From Tenuifilaceae bacterium CYCD (GTDB lineage: Bacteria > Bacteroidota > Bacteroidia > Bacteroidales > Tenuifilaceae), in contig AP027304.1 of the NCBI GenBank assembly GCA_036322835.1, positions 310,001-374,000 on the forward strand: a stretch of DNA of 64,000 nucleotides, written 5' to 3'. A program made the translations under genes and the position numbers. Every line of letters begins with the position of its first letter. Position 1 is the first letter of the stretch. The notes beneath the pieces were generated by a model that saw only the letters and a program-made list of their open reading frames with translations, was not told where the DNA came from and did not search any database. This document shows, piece by piece, positions 39,901 through 49,600 of this stretch.

Positions 39901-42900
39901 AAGGCAGGTGAGGTAAACGACCATGCCCCAAATGTATTGGTAGTTGATGTGCCCAGAAGTGTTGCTCCATTGTAGATAGAAACAATCGAATTGGGCTCTG
40001 CAGTTCCTATAAATACAGGGGTTGATACATTTGTAAAGTTATCGCTATTAGATGAACCACTGTCCGAACCCGAATCCAAATCAGGCACAGAAGGGGTTGT
40101 AGGAATAGTGTTGTCCACTGTTACTGACAAAGCACTGGATGCTGAACTTACATTACCCGCAGCATCAGTAGCAGTTGCTGTAATACTATGGGTTCCCTCA
40201 TTGAGCAAACTGGAAATAATAGTCCACTCACCTGTGGTTGCATCTGCTGTAGCGTTACCAAGCAAACCATTAATGCTACTATAAAGTTTAACAGTAGAAC
40301 TAACCTCAGCCGTACCTGTAAATTTTGGAGTCGTGCTACTAGTTACATTATCGGTGTTCGAATTTCCTGTATCAAACGAAACCTCAAGATCTGGTTTGCT
40401 AGGAGCGGAAGGTGCTGTTACATCAAATATAACAAAAGAAGCATCGGTAGTTTTAATAATGGTGTCTGGATCGGTTACATTCCCGGCATAATCTTTTAAC
40501 GTAATCGTAAACTCAAGTGTATCTTCTCCAGAATCTAGAGTTGACATGGTATAAGTTGCAGTCCAATTATTGCCCGATGTATTAGTTACAACCGCGCTCC
40601 TGGAATTTATGGTAGAAATTACGTTCTCAATACTTTCACTTGAAATAAAGGATAACGTAACAACATCACCAACCTTGGCATAAGCCGTATTATTTGTATT
40701 ATTAGATTGAATATGTACAAGTGTAGATAGATTAGGTCTAACCTCATCGAATGTTACACTGCTACCATTAGTTGTACTTGATACTAATGCTCCAGAATTA
40801 CCAGCTAAATCCTTGTAGTTAATACTAAAAGCAACGGCTGCAAGATCTCCACTTTGCATAGTGTAGGATGCTGTCCAGTTTTTACCAGAACCAGAAATTG
40901 TAGCATTTTTCCCTTCTATCAAAACATCTCCCGAACCAATTACAATATTTTCGGAACCTGTAATTGTAAGCGTTACAACTCCACCAACACCTACATAATC
41001 CGAGTGAGAATTATTAGATGCAATGGTAACGGCATTGAGTTCTGGGTTAGTTTTATCAAAAATAACCGAACTGCTATTTGTAGTTGATGTTACTGTAACG
41101 CCAGCATTACCTGGGATATCGGTAAAATTAATTGTAAACGGAACTATTCCTTCGGCATCACCGGTTGCCATTGTATAAGTTGCAATCCATGTTTTTTTAT
41201 CTCCACTTGGGTTTGTAACAGTTGCCGAATGGGTTGCAATTGTTGATGTTACATTGGCTAATTTTGTGCCTGAGTGAAAGTTAATCGTAACGATGCTCCC
41301 TACTCGAGCTCTCGAATTTAAAGTGTGATTCGATACAATTGTAACTAAATCCAACGTTGGCGGATTTTTATAAAACTCCACATAACTGCCATCATTTACA
41401 GTAGAAACACTTGTACCCACATTGCCAGCAAGATCTTTAAATGCAATACTAAAAGTTATCAACCCCTCATCATCAGTATTTGCCATTTGGTAGGTTGCTG
41501 TCCACGTGTTGCCACTGGTATTAATTATATTTCCAGCAACAATCGAATTTCCTGCTATGGTCACTGTTGGCTTTACATACAATGGCTCATTACCTGTAAA
41601 GGTGAGCGTTACAACATCATTTACCTTCGCATAGAACGGATTGCTATTACTCGAAGTAATTCCAACAAAGGTGAGAGCCGGCGCAATTTTATCTGAAACA
41701 ATGGAGAACTCAGTTGCTACGTTATTTCCATTGCCAGCCACATCACTACAAACATCAGCAGCAATATTAAGGGTGATGGTGCCATCGGCCGATGGAGTTA
41801 GGTCTATGGTATAGGTATCGCCATCAACTGCAACAAAGTTTGATTTTGTTGCATTTGTAACAGTGATATCCCCTTCCTCAAAATTGGAAACAGTCTCACT
41901 AAACTGAATTGTAACCGGAATTGTAGCAGCTTTAGTTGGACTTGCTTCGGTTGATGTAATTGAAGTTATGCTTGGCTTTGTTAAATCATTGACCCAAGTA
42001 TCGCTTGCATCATCCATCAACACATTGCCATACCGATCTTGAATATTCGCGATGCTTGCATCCAAGGTTAAAACATAAGTTCCTTCATTAGCAGTAACGC
42101 TTGACAAATCTAGATAATAATGTTTGGCAGTCTGAGGCGGATATGTATTTACATCCGAATAAGTTATTGCAGGAATACCACTAATATCAACATTAGTTCC
42201 ATTCCTAGTAAGAATAAAATCGCTTTTATTCACATCCGAGGTTTTAACACGCCAACTAAAGCTTATTTGGACAGTACCCGCATTAGTATTCCTTGGATCA
42301 GGCGTAACATCAACAATATCGGCAGTTGGAGGATTTGCAGAGTAAAAAACATTTGTGCTATTGGCACTAGCAATAGTATTCCCCAATAAATCCTGATACT
42401 GAATGGTTACCGTATAAATGGTTCCATCAAATAACTTATCATCATATCCTGCAGGAACTGTATAAACCGATGCCACATTCGCATTGTTAGAAAGATCCGT
42501 GGCATCTAATGTGGTTGTATGGATTCCACCCGTTGTCACATCTGACTCAAAGTTGGAATTAAATACAATATATCTGTCGTAATAATAATCATCCTGATCC
42601 TCAAATTTCATTATTACAGTACCACCTTTAGCTGTTTCTGGTAATGAAAAACTAATGTTAAACGAAGAACTAGATGCTGATCCTGTAGCAGGAGTAATAA
42701 GAGTTGGTGCTTGCGTAGTTTTGTCTATCGTCACCACTATCGCCGAGGAGCTTGCCGAGGTATTTCCTGCCGCGTCCGTCTGCTGCGCAACCACCTCGTA
42801 CGTACCCTCATCGCTGAGGGGAACCGCTGCCGTGTAGGCATGCCAGGTTGTCCCGTTGTCCAAGCTGTACTCCACCGTCGCCCCTGCCTCTGTATCTGTA

Positions 42901-44426
42901 ACCGTGAATGACCGATCCGTATTGTATGAGCCCGCCAGTATACCCGACACCGTCGGGGCGGCTGGTGCCGTTTTGTCTATCGTCACCACTACCGCCGAGG
43001 AGCTTGCCGACGTGTTGTTGGCGGCATCAGTCTGCCGCGCAACCACCTCGTACGTACCCTCATCGCTGAGGGGAACCGCTGCCGTGTAGGCATGCCAGGT
43101 TGTCCCGTTGTCCAGGCTGTACTCCACCGTCGCCCCTGCCTCTGTATCTGTAACCGTGAATGACCGATCCGTATTGTATGAGCCCGCCAGTATACCCGAT
43201 ACTGTAGGGGCGGCTGGTGCCGTTTTGTCTATCGTCACCACTACCGCCGAGGTGCTTGCCGAGGTATTTCCTGCCGCGTCCGTCTGCCGCGCAACCACCT
43301 CGTACGTACCCTCATCGCTGAGGGGAACCGCTGCCGTGTAGGCATGCCAGGTTGTCCCGTTGTCCAGGCTGTACTCCACCGTCGCCCCTGCCTCTGTATC
43401 TGTAACCGTGAATGACCGATCCGTATTGTATGAGCCCGCCAGTATACCCGATACTGTAGGGGCGGCTGGTGCCGTTTTGTCTATCGTCACCACTACCGCC
43501 GAGGTGCTTGCCGAGGTATTTCCTGCCGCGTCCGTCTGCCGCGCAACCACCTCGTACGTACCCTCATCGCTGAGGGGAACCGCTGCCGTGTAGGCATGCC
43601 AGGTTGTCCCGTTGTCCAGGCTGTACTCCACCGTCGCCCCTGCCTCTGTATCTGTAACCGAGAATGACCGATCCGTATTGTATGAGCCCGCCGTGATTCC
43701 CGATACCGTCGGGGCTGAGGGCGCCGTTTTGTCTATCGTCAACACTATCGCCGAGGTGTTTGCCGAGGTGTTGTTGGCAGCATCAGTCTGCCGCGCAACC
43801 ACCTCGTACGTAACCTCATCGCTGAGGGGAACCGCTGCCGTGTAGGCATGCCAGGTTGTCCCGTTGTCCAGGCTGTACTCCACCGTCGCCCCTGCCTCTG
43901 TATCTGTAACCGTGAATGACCGATCCGTATTGTATGAGCCCGCCAGTATACCCGATACCGTCGGGGCCGAGGGAATCACTCCATCAACCAATATACCCGA
44001 AGCATCTGGTGATGTAAATGTTAATGTTGCATCTTCTAGCCCTGCATTCTGAATTGTTCCTCCATTTAGGACGATTGGACTTATAATAGCAATTCCATCA
44101 TTATCTTCATCGTTTGATGCAACTGTATACCTAAATACAATACTTGCAGATCCAGTACCACTGTGATATGAAGCATTTACAGCACCTGAACCAAGTGTGA
44201 TTTGAATATATGGCAAATCTGACACATTGACACTTTGATCGAATACAACAGTAATATCAATGTTATCTCCTACTTTGTAAGTACCATTTGCTGGAGGTGT
44301 CACGGTTGATGCTACAGGCGAGGAACCTAACACAAAAAAAGGCATTAAAGTTAAAAGGATTGCAAATACTGTATTTCTTAGTTTTACACAAAAGGCTATA
44401 CCTCTTTCTCTATTCTCTGCTTTCAT
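33996..44426 (-). CDS. Giant repeat adhesin with T9SS type A sorting domain
   Basis: A 3476-residue secreted protein. After an extended signal peptide (~1-36) and a SwmB-like domain, residues ~151-570 hold five nearly identical 84-residue Ig-like repeats (APTVSGILAGSYNTDRSF...). Further parts are a Big-like region (~570-910), four ~105-residue repeats (~915-1338, VTIASNN...VGDVVTL), four Bap-type Ig repeats (~1339-1738, PxFTGTAExxSTVKLY), a mixed Ig/gliding-type region with GTFSGxGV repeats, a PKD domain (~2825), a jelly-roll 'choice-of-anchor' domain (~2986-3150), an Omp28/thioredoxin-like stretch (~3170-3390, EYFTNTN...) and a type A sorting domain (~3403-3476, YPNPVAEQLHV...GVYILKG...FVKKFIRQ). 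It is the last gene of the seven-gene STAND/TIR/phosphatase operon. A role in adhesion or as surface output of that operon is inferred. Confidence 0.92.
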   Translation of the reverse strand: MKAENRERGIAFCVKLRNTVFAILLTLMPFFVLGSSPVASTVTPPANGTYKVGDNIDITVVFDQSVNVSDLPYIQITLGSGAVNASYHSGTGSASIVFRYTVASNDEDNDGIAIISPIVLNGGTIQNAGLEDATLTFTSPDASGILVDGVIPSAPTVSGILAGSYNTDRSFTVTDTEAGATVEYSLDNGTTWHAYTAAVPLSDEVTYEVVARQTDAANNTSANTSAIVLTIDKTAPSAPTVSGITAGSYNTDRSFSVTDTEAGATVEYSLDNGTTWHAYTAAVPLSDEGTYEVVARQTDAAGNTSASTSAVVVTIDKTAPAAPTVSGILAGSYNTDRSFTVTDTEAGATVEYSLDNGTTWHAYTAAVPLSDEGTYEVVARQTDAAGNTSASTSAVVVTIDKTAPAAPTVSGILAGSYNTDRSFTVTDTEAGATVEYSLDNGTTWHAYTAAVPLSDEGTYEVVARQTDAANNTSASSSAVVVTIDKTAPAAPTVSGILAGSYNTDRSFTVTDTEAGATVEYSLDNGTTWHAYTAAVPLSDEGTYEVVAQQTDAAGNTSASSSAIVVTIDKTTQAPTLITPATGSASSSSFNISFSLPETAKGGTVIMKFEDQDDYYYDRYIVFNSNFESDVTTGGIHTTTLDATDLSNNANVASVYTVPAGYDDKLFDGTIYTVTIQYQDLLGNTIASANSTNVFYSANPPTADIVDVTPDPRNTNAGTVQISFSWRVKTSDVNKSDFILTRNGTNVDISGIPAITYSDVNTYPPQTAKHYYLDLSSVTANEGTYVLTLDASIANIQDRYGNVLMDDASDTWVNDLTKPSITSITSTEASPTKAATIPVTIQFSETVSNFEEGDITVTNATKSNFVAVDGDTYTIDLTPSADGTITLNIAADVCSDVAGNGNNVATEFSIVSDKIAPALTFVGITSSNSNPFYAKVNDVVTLTFTGNEPLYVKPTVTIAGNSIVAGNIINTSGNTWTATYQMANTDDEGLITFSIAFKDLAGNVGTSVSTVNDGSYVEFYKNPPTLDLVTIVSNHTLNSRARVGSIVTINFHSGTKLANVTSTIATHSATVTNPSGDKKTWIATYTMATGDAEGIVPFTINFTDIPGNAGVTVTSTTNSSSVIFDKTNPELNAVTIASNNSHSDYVGVGGVVTLTITGSENIVIGSGDVLIEGKNATISGSGKNWTASYTMQSGDLAAVAFSINYKDLAGNSGALVSSTTNGSSVTFDEVRPNLSTLVHIQSNNTNNTAYAKVGDVVTLSFISSESIENVISTINSRSAVVTNTSGNNWTATYTMSTLDSGEDTLEFTITLKDYAGNVTDPDTIIKTTDASFVIFDVTAPSAPSKPDLEVSFDTGNSNTDNVTSSTTPKFTGTAEVSSTVKLYSSINGLLGNATADATTGEWTIISSLLNEGTHSITATATDAAGNVSSASSALSVTVDNTIPTTPSVPDLDSGSDSGSSNSDNFTNVSTPVFIGTAEPNSIVSIYNGATLLGTSTTNTFGAWSFTSPALAEDSHNISVTSTDLAGNVSIASASLTVVIDLTIPATPSAPDLDSGSDSGVSTDNVTNDNTPTFIGTAESGSIVKLYNGAVEIGSGTATGGNWSITSSVLSDGVKSITVKALDISGNASPSSTVLSVTIDTESPAKPGMPDLTSDSGTSSTDNLTNVSASTFTGMAEVNSTVNLYSSVDGLVGTTSADATGVWTITSSALTEGIHDITVVATDQAANSSVASNPLSVTIDIQSPVISSVTVPSGVYNVGDIITVTLQTDGKTYTGQTISVNAKDQLLVNNDDNTYRINYQIQENDNEQAAISNLPINIVLLDKAGNTNVAITLASVQGGTLTIDSKTPQISSLTSNAESSGILKIGDQLIFTLTPATSETGLIITPTTYNGKTIVWSTTDGGVTYTATYTVGDGDTDQETPLQLGDVTIADVAGNVGSTFSYLAIAKQIYGTKPTVRITGTIARCDYAEPTVPITFTLTGKKPYTFTYSDGVENHTVTDLNADSYVVNVLKGTFTLVDIVDATGNTNSSAIENATITVNPLPVVALNITGSPYTLNSSKDELSKYVQPTDKRTGIFSGEGVGYLSGAYYFYPSIIPEEKQDQYLPIIYTYTNASTGCVGKDTSEVYVSSTPINILSLSSVYCEYAAKDTVDGVLPDGYTGVFQVFDSNGNLYGSGWTQVDSITLTLTPTLFEVGSYTVKYTSYKWPSLEQVSYITKSFTIEGKATGISISGLDNAYCYNTLGNEITFSAAGFTSESGDKGHFSGPTSVFSFTTDSHTARFKYSSALSEQDYTVSYYYESKNGCISDPVSHTVHINPLPHLSFSLQNNYNYDQGTIPLVGNYTSTDYLFSGEGVSRDTLFTSAARIGVPIVITYSYTDTNACSNQLIDTTVIYKATEEIQNLNSIYCYPHSAVSISCVPNISDTITGVFSSYRNAIESSGKNTALYYIDRVGSGKDTVWYSYRINGVDYSVYQEVTVDSIGEVNISSLDTSYCTSVTKDEILGTQGYLLGGTANFTYSGTASAFEKLGSSAEIYPYKESPGTYSITYTFTSNNGCQASTSKSFKVNTVPVPEFASTVPSNAFIYGDPIPLSGNYTTGVFSFSGTGVVDNVFYPSNTQVGDIVLTYYVKDANECESNVDKTIHVIQADASIAGIPENGWACYYSDTLILTGSSENGLAGGEFIGDGIDQGDLSSDKAYFYPRLTGGGEHTVRYKYKYTDGVTDLWIDSKIKVDSSDVVAISGFNEDLAYCMNDQTVTLLSNYSTAVFEGSGIVGNKFYPADANVGVNRITGRYTNTQSGCTISNYTDVNVKAIPTVGFSVENTCTDLQTIPVVYTNETQFDGTVSQWQWYLDGSNDEPVADYNASKIYTTSGSKRVKLVATTSEGCSSSLEKIIDVGKGASASFVYYNDCFSSIAPTRFESTSDTSSIETYTWIINNETIADKTIDYAFPNTGEFDVKLIVESKEHCRDSITKQISIKPVIKITDYADNAYYQNFEGDVTDWFVKKDDETEYSSWNLGLRNDIIISDSKVWFTSVDLNNQHVENSQVLSPCFDFDTLSRPMLKFDIWSSPEEGRDGAVLQYSLDGGVTWENLGDMDEGINWFNSNSIKSKPADDFLGWSENTNGWVSARHSLENLKGNQLVRFRVVYAADAQAIQPFNGFAFDNFWIGNKQQNVLYEYFTNTNLSEAESYYPQVRTVEQDLVNDIIPIHYHTSNPAGDPLYQFYTNGPSSRVYYYGVSAIPYAVVSGDRLFSFPGGLNATTYFSAMKDSVDVRSLYDPKVGIEISAEMNGSTCNINVNLTNNVDLTGKSVGLQCAVIKNSIDVSGTSYYNVLRNFIPDPGGVSITNNLGKGETQTFNLTWTPASNDELADSRLVVFVQNLYTNEIFQVKTFDLSPLTTINPIDINSLVSIYPNPVAEQLHVSCQYSIEQIAVYDVTGRLISIYNPNQDQFTIPVQSLQNGVYILKGTTSEGDFVKKFIRQ
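42716..43975 (-). repeat. Five tandem 252-bp repeats (84 residues each), G+C-rich
   Basis: Five in-phase copies encode Ig-like domains at residues ~151-570 of the giant adhesin. Copies differ mainly at a few codons (e.g. ILAGS/ITAGS, AGNTSAST/ANNTSASS). By hand count, bases 43201-43320 are 75 of 120 G+C, whereas flanking 44221-44280 is 19 of 60. The near identity points to recent duplication or gene conversion. Confidence 0.95.
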
Positions 44427-44438
44427 AACCTTGATATC

Positions 44439-45584
44439 TTAGGGTTTCAACAAGTATAAATCCGAACCAGTTTTAATTAACTGTACCATACTATTATAGG
44501 CTGAAGTAGTTGATCCAACTACCAGCAACCCATTATCCACTGTATTAATAATTTTGCCCACACTTCCAGGATACGTCAAAAAGACTTCTGCCCCATAGTA
44601 TGCCGCGCCCTGACTATCAACCTCTACAAATTGTATCTGATTACCATATTCCCCTACAATAAAAAGTTCTCCATTCTGACTAAGAGTTATTGATTTCCCC
44701 TTAAAATTAGATATAGATTCGGTTTCCCATATCTGTGGATAAGGATAATCACTACTTCTTTTGAGGACCTTTGTGCATACATTATCCTCATAGATTAAAA
44801 GATAAAAACAATTATCGGCATATATGGCATCCTTAACATCCCTGGTTTTCTCTGCATCTAACTCTTTGTAAAATTTTGGAGTGGATAATGAACCTCCATA
44901 TTCGCTAATTGTAACCAAACTTGCACTTCCACTTAAATTGGAGTTTCCCACTACGATTATATCCCCATTAGATTTTGTAAATATTTTTTTAAAAGTTTCG
45001 AATTTTAAAACATTTCCTTTTGTTACAGTGTCAACTATTGTACCGTCAAGATTATATTTTGCAATATAAGTATCTGGAAGTGAAGCCGAATATCTATACG
45101 ATTCGCCTACCAAGAAAATATTATTGGTTGTAATAGCAATATCGTTAACTAATAAATTATAGTTCACTATAAAGTTTTTCTTCCATATTAAATCTCCATA
45201 GCTATCAATTTTTAACATGAAAGGACTTGATGTAGCCGATGCCGAGATTTTGGAACTTCCAACAATAATGGAATTCCCATCATCGAGATGCTTTATTTGT
45301 TGTCCTTCCTGTATGGAATCATCACTTATAAATGTATTTTCCCAAACCACATTACCATATAAATCAGTCTTAGCAGCATATACCTGCTTATTTCCTGATG
45401 TTGTTATATCGTAACCAGTAAAAATAAATCCTTCGCCTGGTATTTCTACGCAACTTGAACCATAACTGCCATTTCCTCCACCAAAAAATTTAATAAAATT
45501 ATTTGACTGGAAACTGGAGATATTATCCTCGCAAGAATAAATTAACAGAGTTAGGATGGAAACTATGAAGTATAACTTTCTCAT
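44439..45584 (-). CDS. Putative surface lipoprotein with beta-propeller-like repeats
   Basis: A 381-residue lipoprotein: short signal with lipobox ending at C18 (LLIYSC), followed by an acidic ED pair. The mature part has repeats of the type YAAKTDLYGNVVWENTF / MLKIDSYGDLIWKKNF / YIAKYNLDGTIVD, each ~50 residues, as in delta-60-like or PQQ-like propellers. No catalytic motif is seen. It starts 2 bp after the barrel-protein gene and ends 13 bp before the giant adhesin, so it belongs to the same operon. A role in surface anchoring or docking of the adhesin, or as an extracellular sensor, is inference only. Confidence 0.8.
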   Translation of the reverse strand: MRKLYFIVSILTLLIYSCEDNISSFQSNNFIKFFGGGNGSYGSSCVEIPGEGFIFTGYDITTSGNKQVYAAKTDLYGNVVWENTFISDDSIQEGQQIKHLDDGNSIIVGSSKISASATSSPFMLKIDSYGDLIWKKNFIVNYNLLVNDIAITTNNIFLVGESYRYSASLPDTYIAKYNLDGTIVDTVTKGNVLKFETFKKIFTKSNGDIIVVGNSNLSGSASLVTISEYGGSLSTPKFYKELDAEKTRDVKDAIYADNCFYLLIYEDNVCTKVLKRSSDYPYPQIWETESISNFKGKSITLSQNGELFIVGEYGNQIQFVEVDSQGAAYYGAEVFLTYPGSVGKIINTVDNGLLVVGSTTSAYNSMVQLIKTGSDLYLLKP

Positions 45585-45585
45585 G

Positions 45586-46602
45586 TTACTTTATTTTTTT
45601 GGGGTTATAAACTGGCTTCATAAATGATATGGTAAAAAACATCTGATTCATGTACATATTCGCCGGTGCATAGTTGTACATATAGTAAGTGCCGGACTCC
45701 AACGGTTCTTTTAACTCATTCTTTAATGGAGTCACTGTTGAAAACTTCACGCCAATTGATGGAATAATTTCGTACTTGTAAAGCTTAAATGGGAATCCTA
45801 TAGAAAATACTGGTCTAAAATCAAACTTTTTATAGCATCCGGATAAATCCTCTGTGCTTTTTATGGGGTTATCGCCATTAGTAAAACTTTTCACAAAATC
45901 CATTTTGGAGGATAAAAGATAACTCACCTCCAAACCAACCCTGGCAATTGCTTTAAAACCTTTGTAATTATAATTGTACTTTACCGCCAATGGAAATCCT
46001 AAATACATATTGGTAATCGTGCCTGTTACGGTTGCATAGGAATACTGCTCGTCGGAATAGTCCATCTTATACATCGAAAAATTTGCGCCTATTGAAAAGT
46101 CGAAATTCTTATACAACCCATCGGTATAGTTTACTCCTGCATTAACGCTTAACTTTGAATTATATCTAATTTTATTTTGATTCAAATTACCGGGGCTATA
46201 GTACTCTGTTACTAAAGGTAATGAATAGTTTACACCTGCAAAAACATCTATTTTAAAGATAGGCTCAGTTCTATATGTTTTGTATAGGTTGACAAACTCC
46301 TTGGGATCGTTGGATGCAATTTCATAGGAGGGGAACTCCCTCAAAAACTGAATCATCACTTGGTCGGCCAGCTCAAGTCGCTCATTGTAAAGATATGTTT
46401 GTATAAGCAACTTGTAAGCCCTCATCTTTTCCTCACTGGTGAAGCCCTTTTTCATGCATGGCTCAATTGTTTGAGGTATTTCGTCAAGTTTGCCTTCATC
46501 GAAGTTCCGCTCTGCCAATTTCAGAATATCCGAGCAGGTTGTTTGCGCTTGAAGCGAAAACACCGATGTAAAAAATAGAATGATTAGCAAATATCGTTTC
46601 AT
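45586..46602 (-). CDS. Outer-membrane beta-barrel protein with N-terminal TPR-like segment
   Basis: A 338-residue protein with a signal peptide (SLQAQ, ~residue 20), a helical TPR-like segment (~21-105; LAERNFDEGKLDEIPQTIEP...LADQVMIQFLREFPSYE) and then ~220 residues of alternating aromatic strands typical of the PorT/OMP_b-brl superfamily. No specific family is recognised. Position between the STAND NTPase gene (10 bp) and a lipoprotein gene (2 bp) suggests an outer-membrane component of the same system, possibly the gate or anchor for the downstream adhesin. Confidence 0.78.
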   Translation of the reverse strand: MKRYLLIILFFTSVFSLQAQTTCSDILKLAERNFDEGKLDEIPQTIEPCMKKGFTSEEKMRAYKLLIQTYLYNERLELADQVMIQFLREFPSYEIASNDPKEFVNLYKTYRTEPIFKIDVFAGVNYSLPLVTEYYSPGNLNQNKIRYNSKLSVNAGVNYTDGLYKNFDFSIGANFSMYKMDYSDEQYSYATVTGTITNMYLGFPLAVKYNYNYKGFKAIARVGLEVSYLLSSKMDFVKSFTNGDNPIKSTEDLSGCYKKFDFRPVFSIGFPFKLYKYEIIPSIGVKFSTVTPLKNELKEPLESGTYYMYNYAPANMYMNQMFFTISFMKPVYNPKKIK

Positions 46603-46611
46603 CTATATCAA

Positions 46612-49600
46612 TTATTTACATTTATTTGGCTTGTAGGGGATGTCCTCTCCAACATAGTTTTTCCACTCTTCCTCGGTCAAGGATCGTTTCAAGTAGTCGC
46701 AATAACCCTCAATCAAGTAATTAACATTCAATGGATATTTTCTAATATTCCCAACTTTATCGCCAGTGAAAACAAACCGCCCATCGTATGAGAATATAAC
46801 ATAGGTAGCCCATGTAGAATGGTCGTTTAGCACAATAGGAAGGGTATTTAAATCCTTAACATTCCACAACCGAACCGAACCATCATAACTCGATGATGCC
46901 ATGTATTGCCCATCATTAGTGAATGTGATGGCAGAAATTTTAGCCGTGTGCCCCCGAAGAATTTTTGGCTGCTGCCCCGATTTTAAATCCCACATATATA
47001 TGGTTCCCTGATTATTTCCCAGTCCTGCCACAAGAATATTCCTCTGCGAGTTGTAAGCTAAATCGCCCCAGTTGGACTGAGGAACAGATACTATTTGCCT
47101 TGCAGTTGGTTTATCACTCAAAACATCACTCAACTCAACGATGCTTCCATCTAAATTAGCGACAAATACATTATTCTCCGCACTACAATACTTAACCGAA
47201 TTTATTCTCGATTCCGATTTATAAATCTCCCTACCTCTATTTTTGTAACTATTCGTTAAGTTGATTGATTGATTGTATACAATCAGTAAACTATCGTTCG
47301 ATAGGATAAAGAAATCTCGAATTTCGTTGGGTTGTATGGTATACAAATCAGATGATTTTGAAACCAAATCGTAGGCAAAAAATCGGTTATCGGTAACACC
47401 ATATAGCGTATTGCCACTTACCACAATCTTTTTTACTATCGATAACTCGCTATTCAATATATGTGGTGTTTTGCCATTGATATCCCAACTAATTAATCGA
47501 CCATCGCTACCGGCAGAGTAAAGGGTATTATCCACCTGAACCATTGTTCTTATCAAACTTGAATGACCAGCATAAACGTTAAAGGCATCGCCCTTAAATA
47601 GCTTTACGGCCGAATAAATTGCCCTATAAACATCCGGATCATACGAAACCCCGGTGAACTCCTGATTAAAGGAGTACGACTGATAGGCTAACAATCCTTT
47701 TAGTAATGTATCAGATGTAAGTTGCTCACTTTTTACCGCCATCGACTGAGCAATGGAAAGCATTCTTCGTCGTTCTGCATCCTTACTTGCCTGTTCTGCT
47801 ATCTTTTGCTGTTCTTGAGCCCGTGTTGCGTTCTTCTCAGCAAGTATTTGCTGCTCCTGAGCTTCAACGGATTTTTGTTGTGCAATGCTTCGCTGTCTAT
47901 CGGCTTCAACAAGGTTATTGTTAGCAATTATTGTTTGACGTTCAGCCAACTGACGCTGAATATCGGCGCTGTCCTTTTGAATCAACGCCTGTTTCGCATT
48001 TTCCTGAGCCAATGCCTTTTGCAATTGAGCTGTATCGGCCTGAGCAGTAGCGATCTCCCTCTGTTTTTCAGCTTCACCCTGAGCATTCAACGCATCCTGT
48101 CTTTGAACAAGAGCCAGAATACCCAATCCAATAGAAATCATACCAGCAGTTCCTAGAATAAGCGCTACTATACGGGATCTCCGAATGGCTCTTTTCTGTA
48201 GCCTAATTTTATTCTCCTCCTCAGCAATATATTCTTCTTCGCTTGTTTTTAAATATACCAAAGTACGCTCAAATGCAGGATTATAGCGCGATGCCCAAGC
48301 TAAATTTGGATTTTGTTTTTCGCGCCAGTTTATGGCTAACTGTAAATCCGGAGGTCCCCACAAAGAGGTTTTTCCCTGATCGTATAACTCAGCGGAATCA
48401 GCCAAACGAATGTACATTTTTACGGCAGCGGCCTCGTCCTCCACCCAAGTTTTTAGTTTATCCCAAACCCGCATTAAACTCTCGTGAGATATATCAATAA
48501 AAGTATCGTCCTTCAACTCCACCCCTGGAGGAGGGGTAAGGAATGTTCGCCCTTTTTTGCGAAAAATCTCAACTATCTTTATTACCTCATCGGGTGTCGT
48601 TTCTGCAATTCGTGCAAGTTCTGCAACGCTTGTAGGCCTACGGATGCCTCTATTGTCGGCCCCCTTCTCGGTCAGCGACTTAAAAACTACTTCACAAATT
48701 TTCTTTTGCTCAAAACTAATTTCATCATAGGCCTCATTAGCATGAACCGATAGCGCCCGCTCCATCCTACCAACAGCCTCGTACTCATTTATTCCTATAG
48801 AATGCGTGTGGTTGGTATTATTTATCCAATAGTCCCACGTTCTCATGAGGGCATGCTGAAGGATTGGCAGTTCATCGGGATTGTTTCCCATTTCGTTCAA
48901 TAACAACTGTACAAGTTGGTCGGTTATTGTACCTCCTCCCACGGCTATAGGGCCCGTAATGGCCTTCCGAAAATCGTCGCGGGTCATACGGGGGATCAAG
49001 TAGTGGCTATCGTTTATGTGTTTTGTTAATCCCTGATAGGGTGAACAATCACCAATAAAATCGGAACGCATTGTAATTACCACGTAAATCGGCAATTCCG
49101 TTTGTTTTATGGCACTCAACAGTAGATTAACAAAATGCTCCGATTGATTAATTGCCGATGAATCCTTGCTGGAATATTGGTATCTAAAGAGCTCCTCGAA
49201 TTGGTCAACTAAAATTAAAATATTCTCGCTCTGATCAATCCCGTATTGCTTAATCACATTCTGAATACCAGCAGAGGAACGCTTTAGCAAAGCCTGATCG
49301 ATAAAACTATCAGTTTCTATAGATTTTGCATCCTTTGAATGACCTATTGTTTCGGCAATCGATTTCGCCAAATTCCCAATCGGATTCAGTCCCGGACGGG
49401 TAATTACTATTTTCCATTTGGATTTTCCATTATGCAAGAATCCTCCATAAAGGGTTGGAAGTAATCCGCAGTAAATAAGCGATGATTTACCGGTTCCTGA
49501 TGCACCAAGTACTGCAACAAACTTATTCTTTGCTAAATTGTTAAGAACCTCCTCGCTTTGCCCCTCCCTTCCGAAAAAAAGATGAGCCTCACTGGTATGG

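Noticed and set aside
42716-43975. CRISPR array
   Set aside because: The unit is 252 bp, in frame, with no spacers and lies inside a coding sequence.
42711-44052. Series of ~77-codon open frames on the + strand, one per 252-bp repeat
   Set aside because: They are antisense shadows of the repeats: period, ends and composition follow the repeat unit, and the - strand frame is continuous over 3476 residues.
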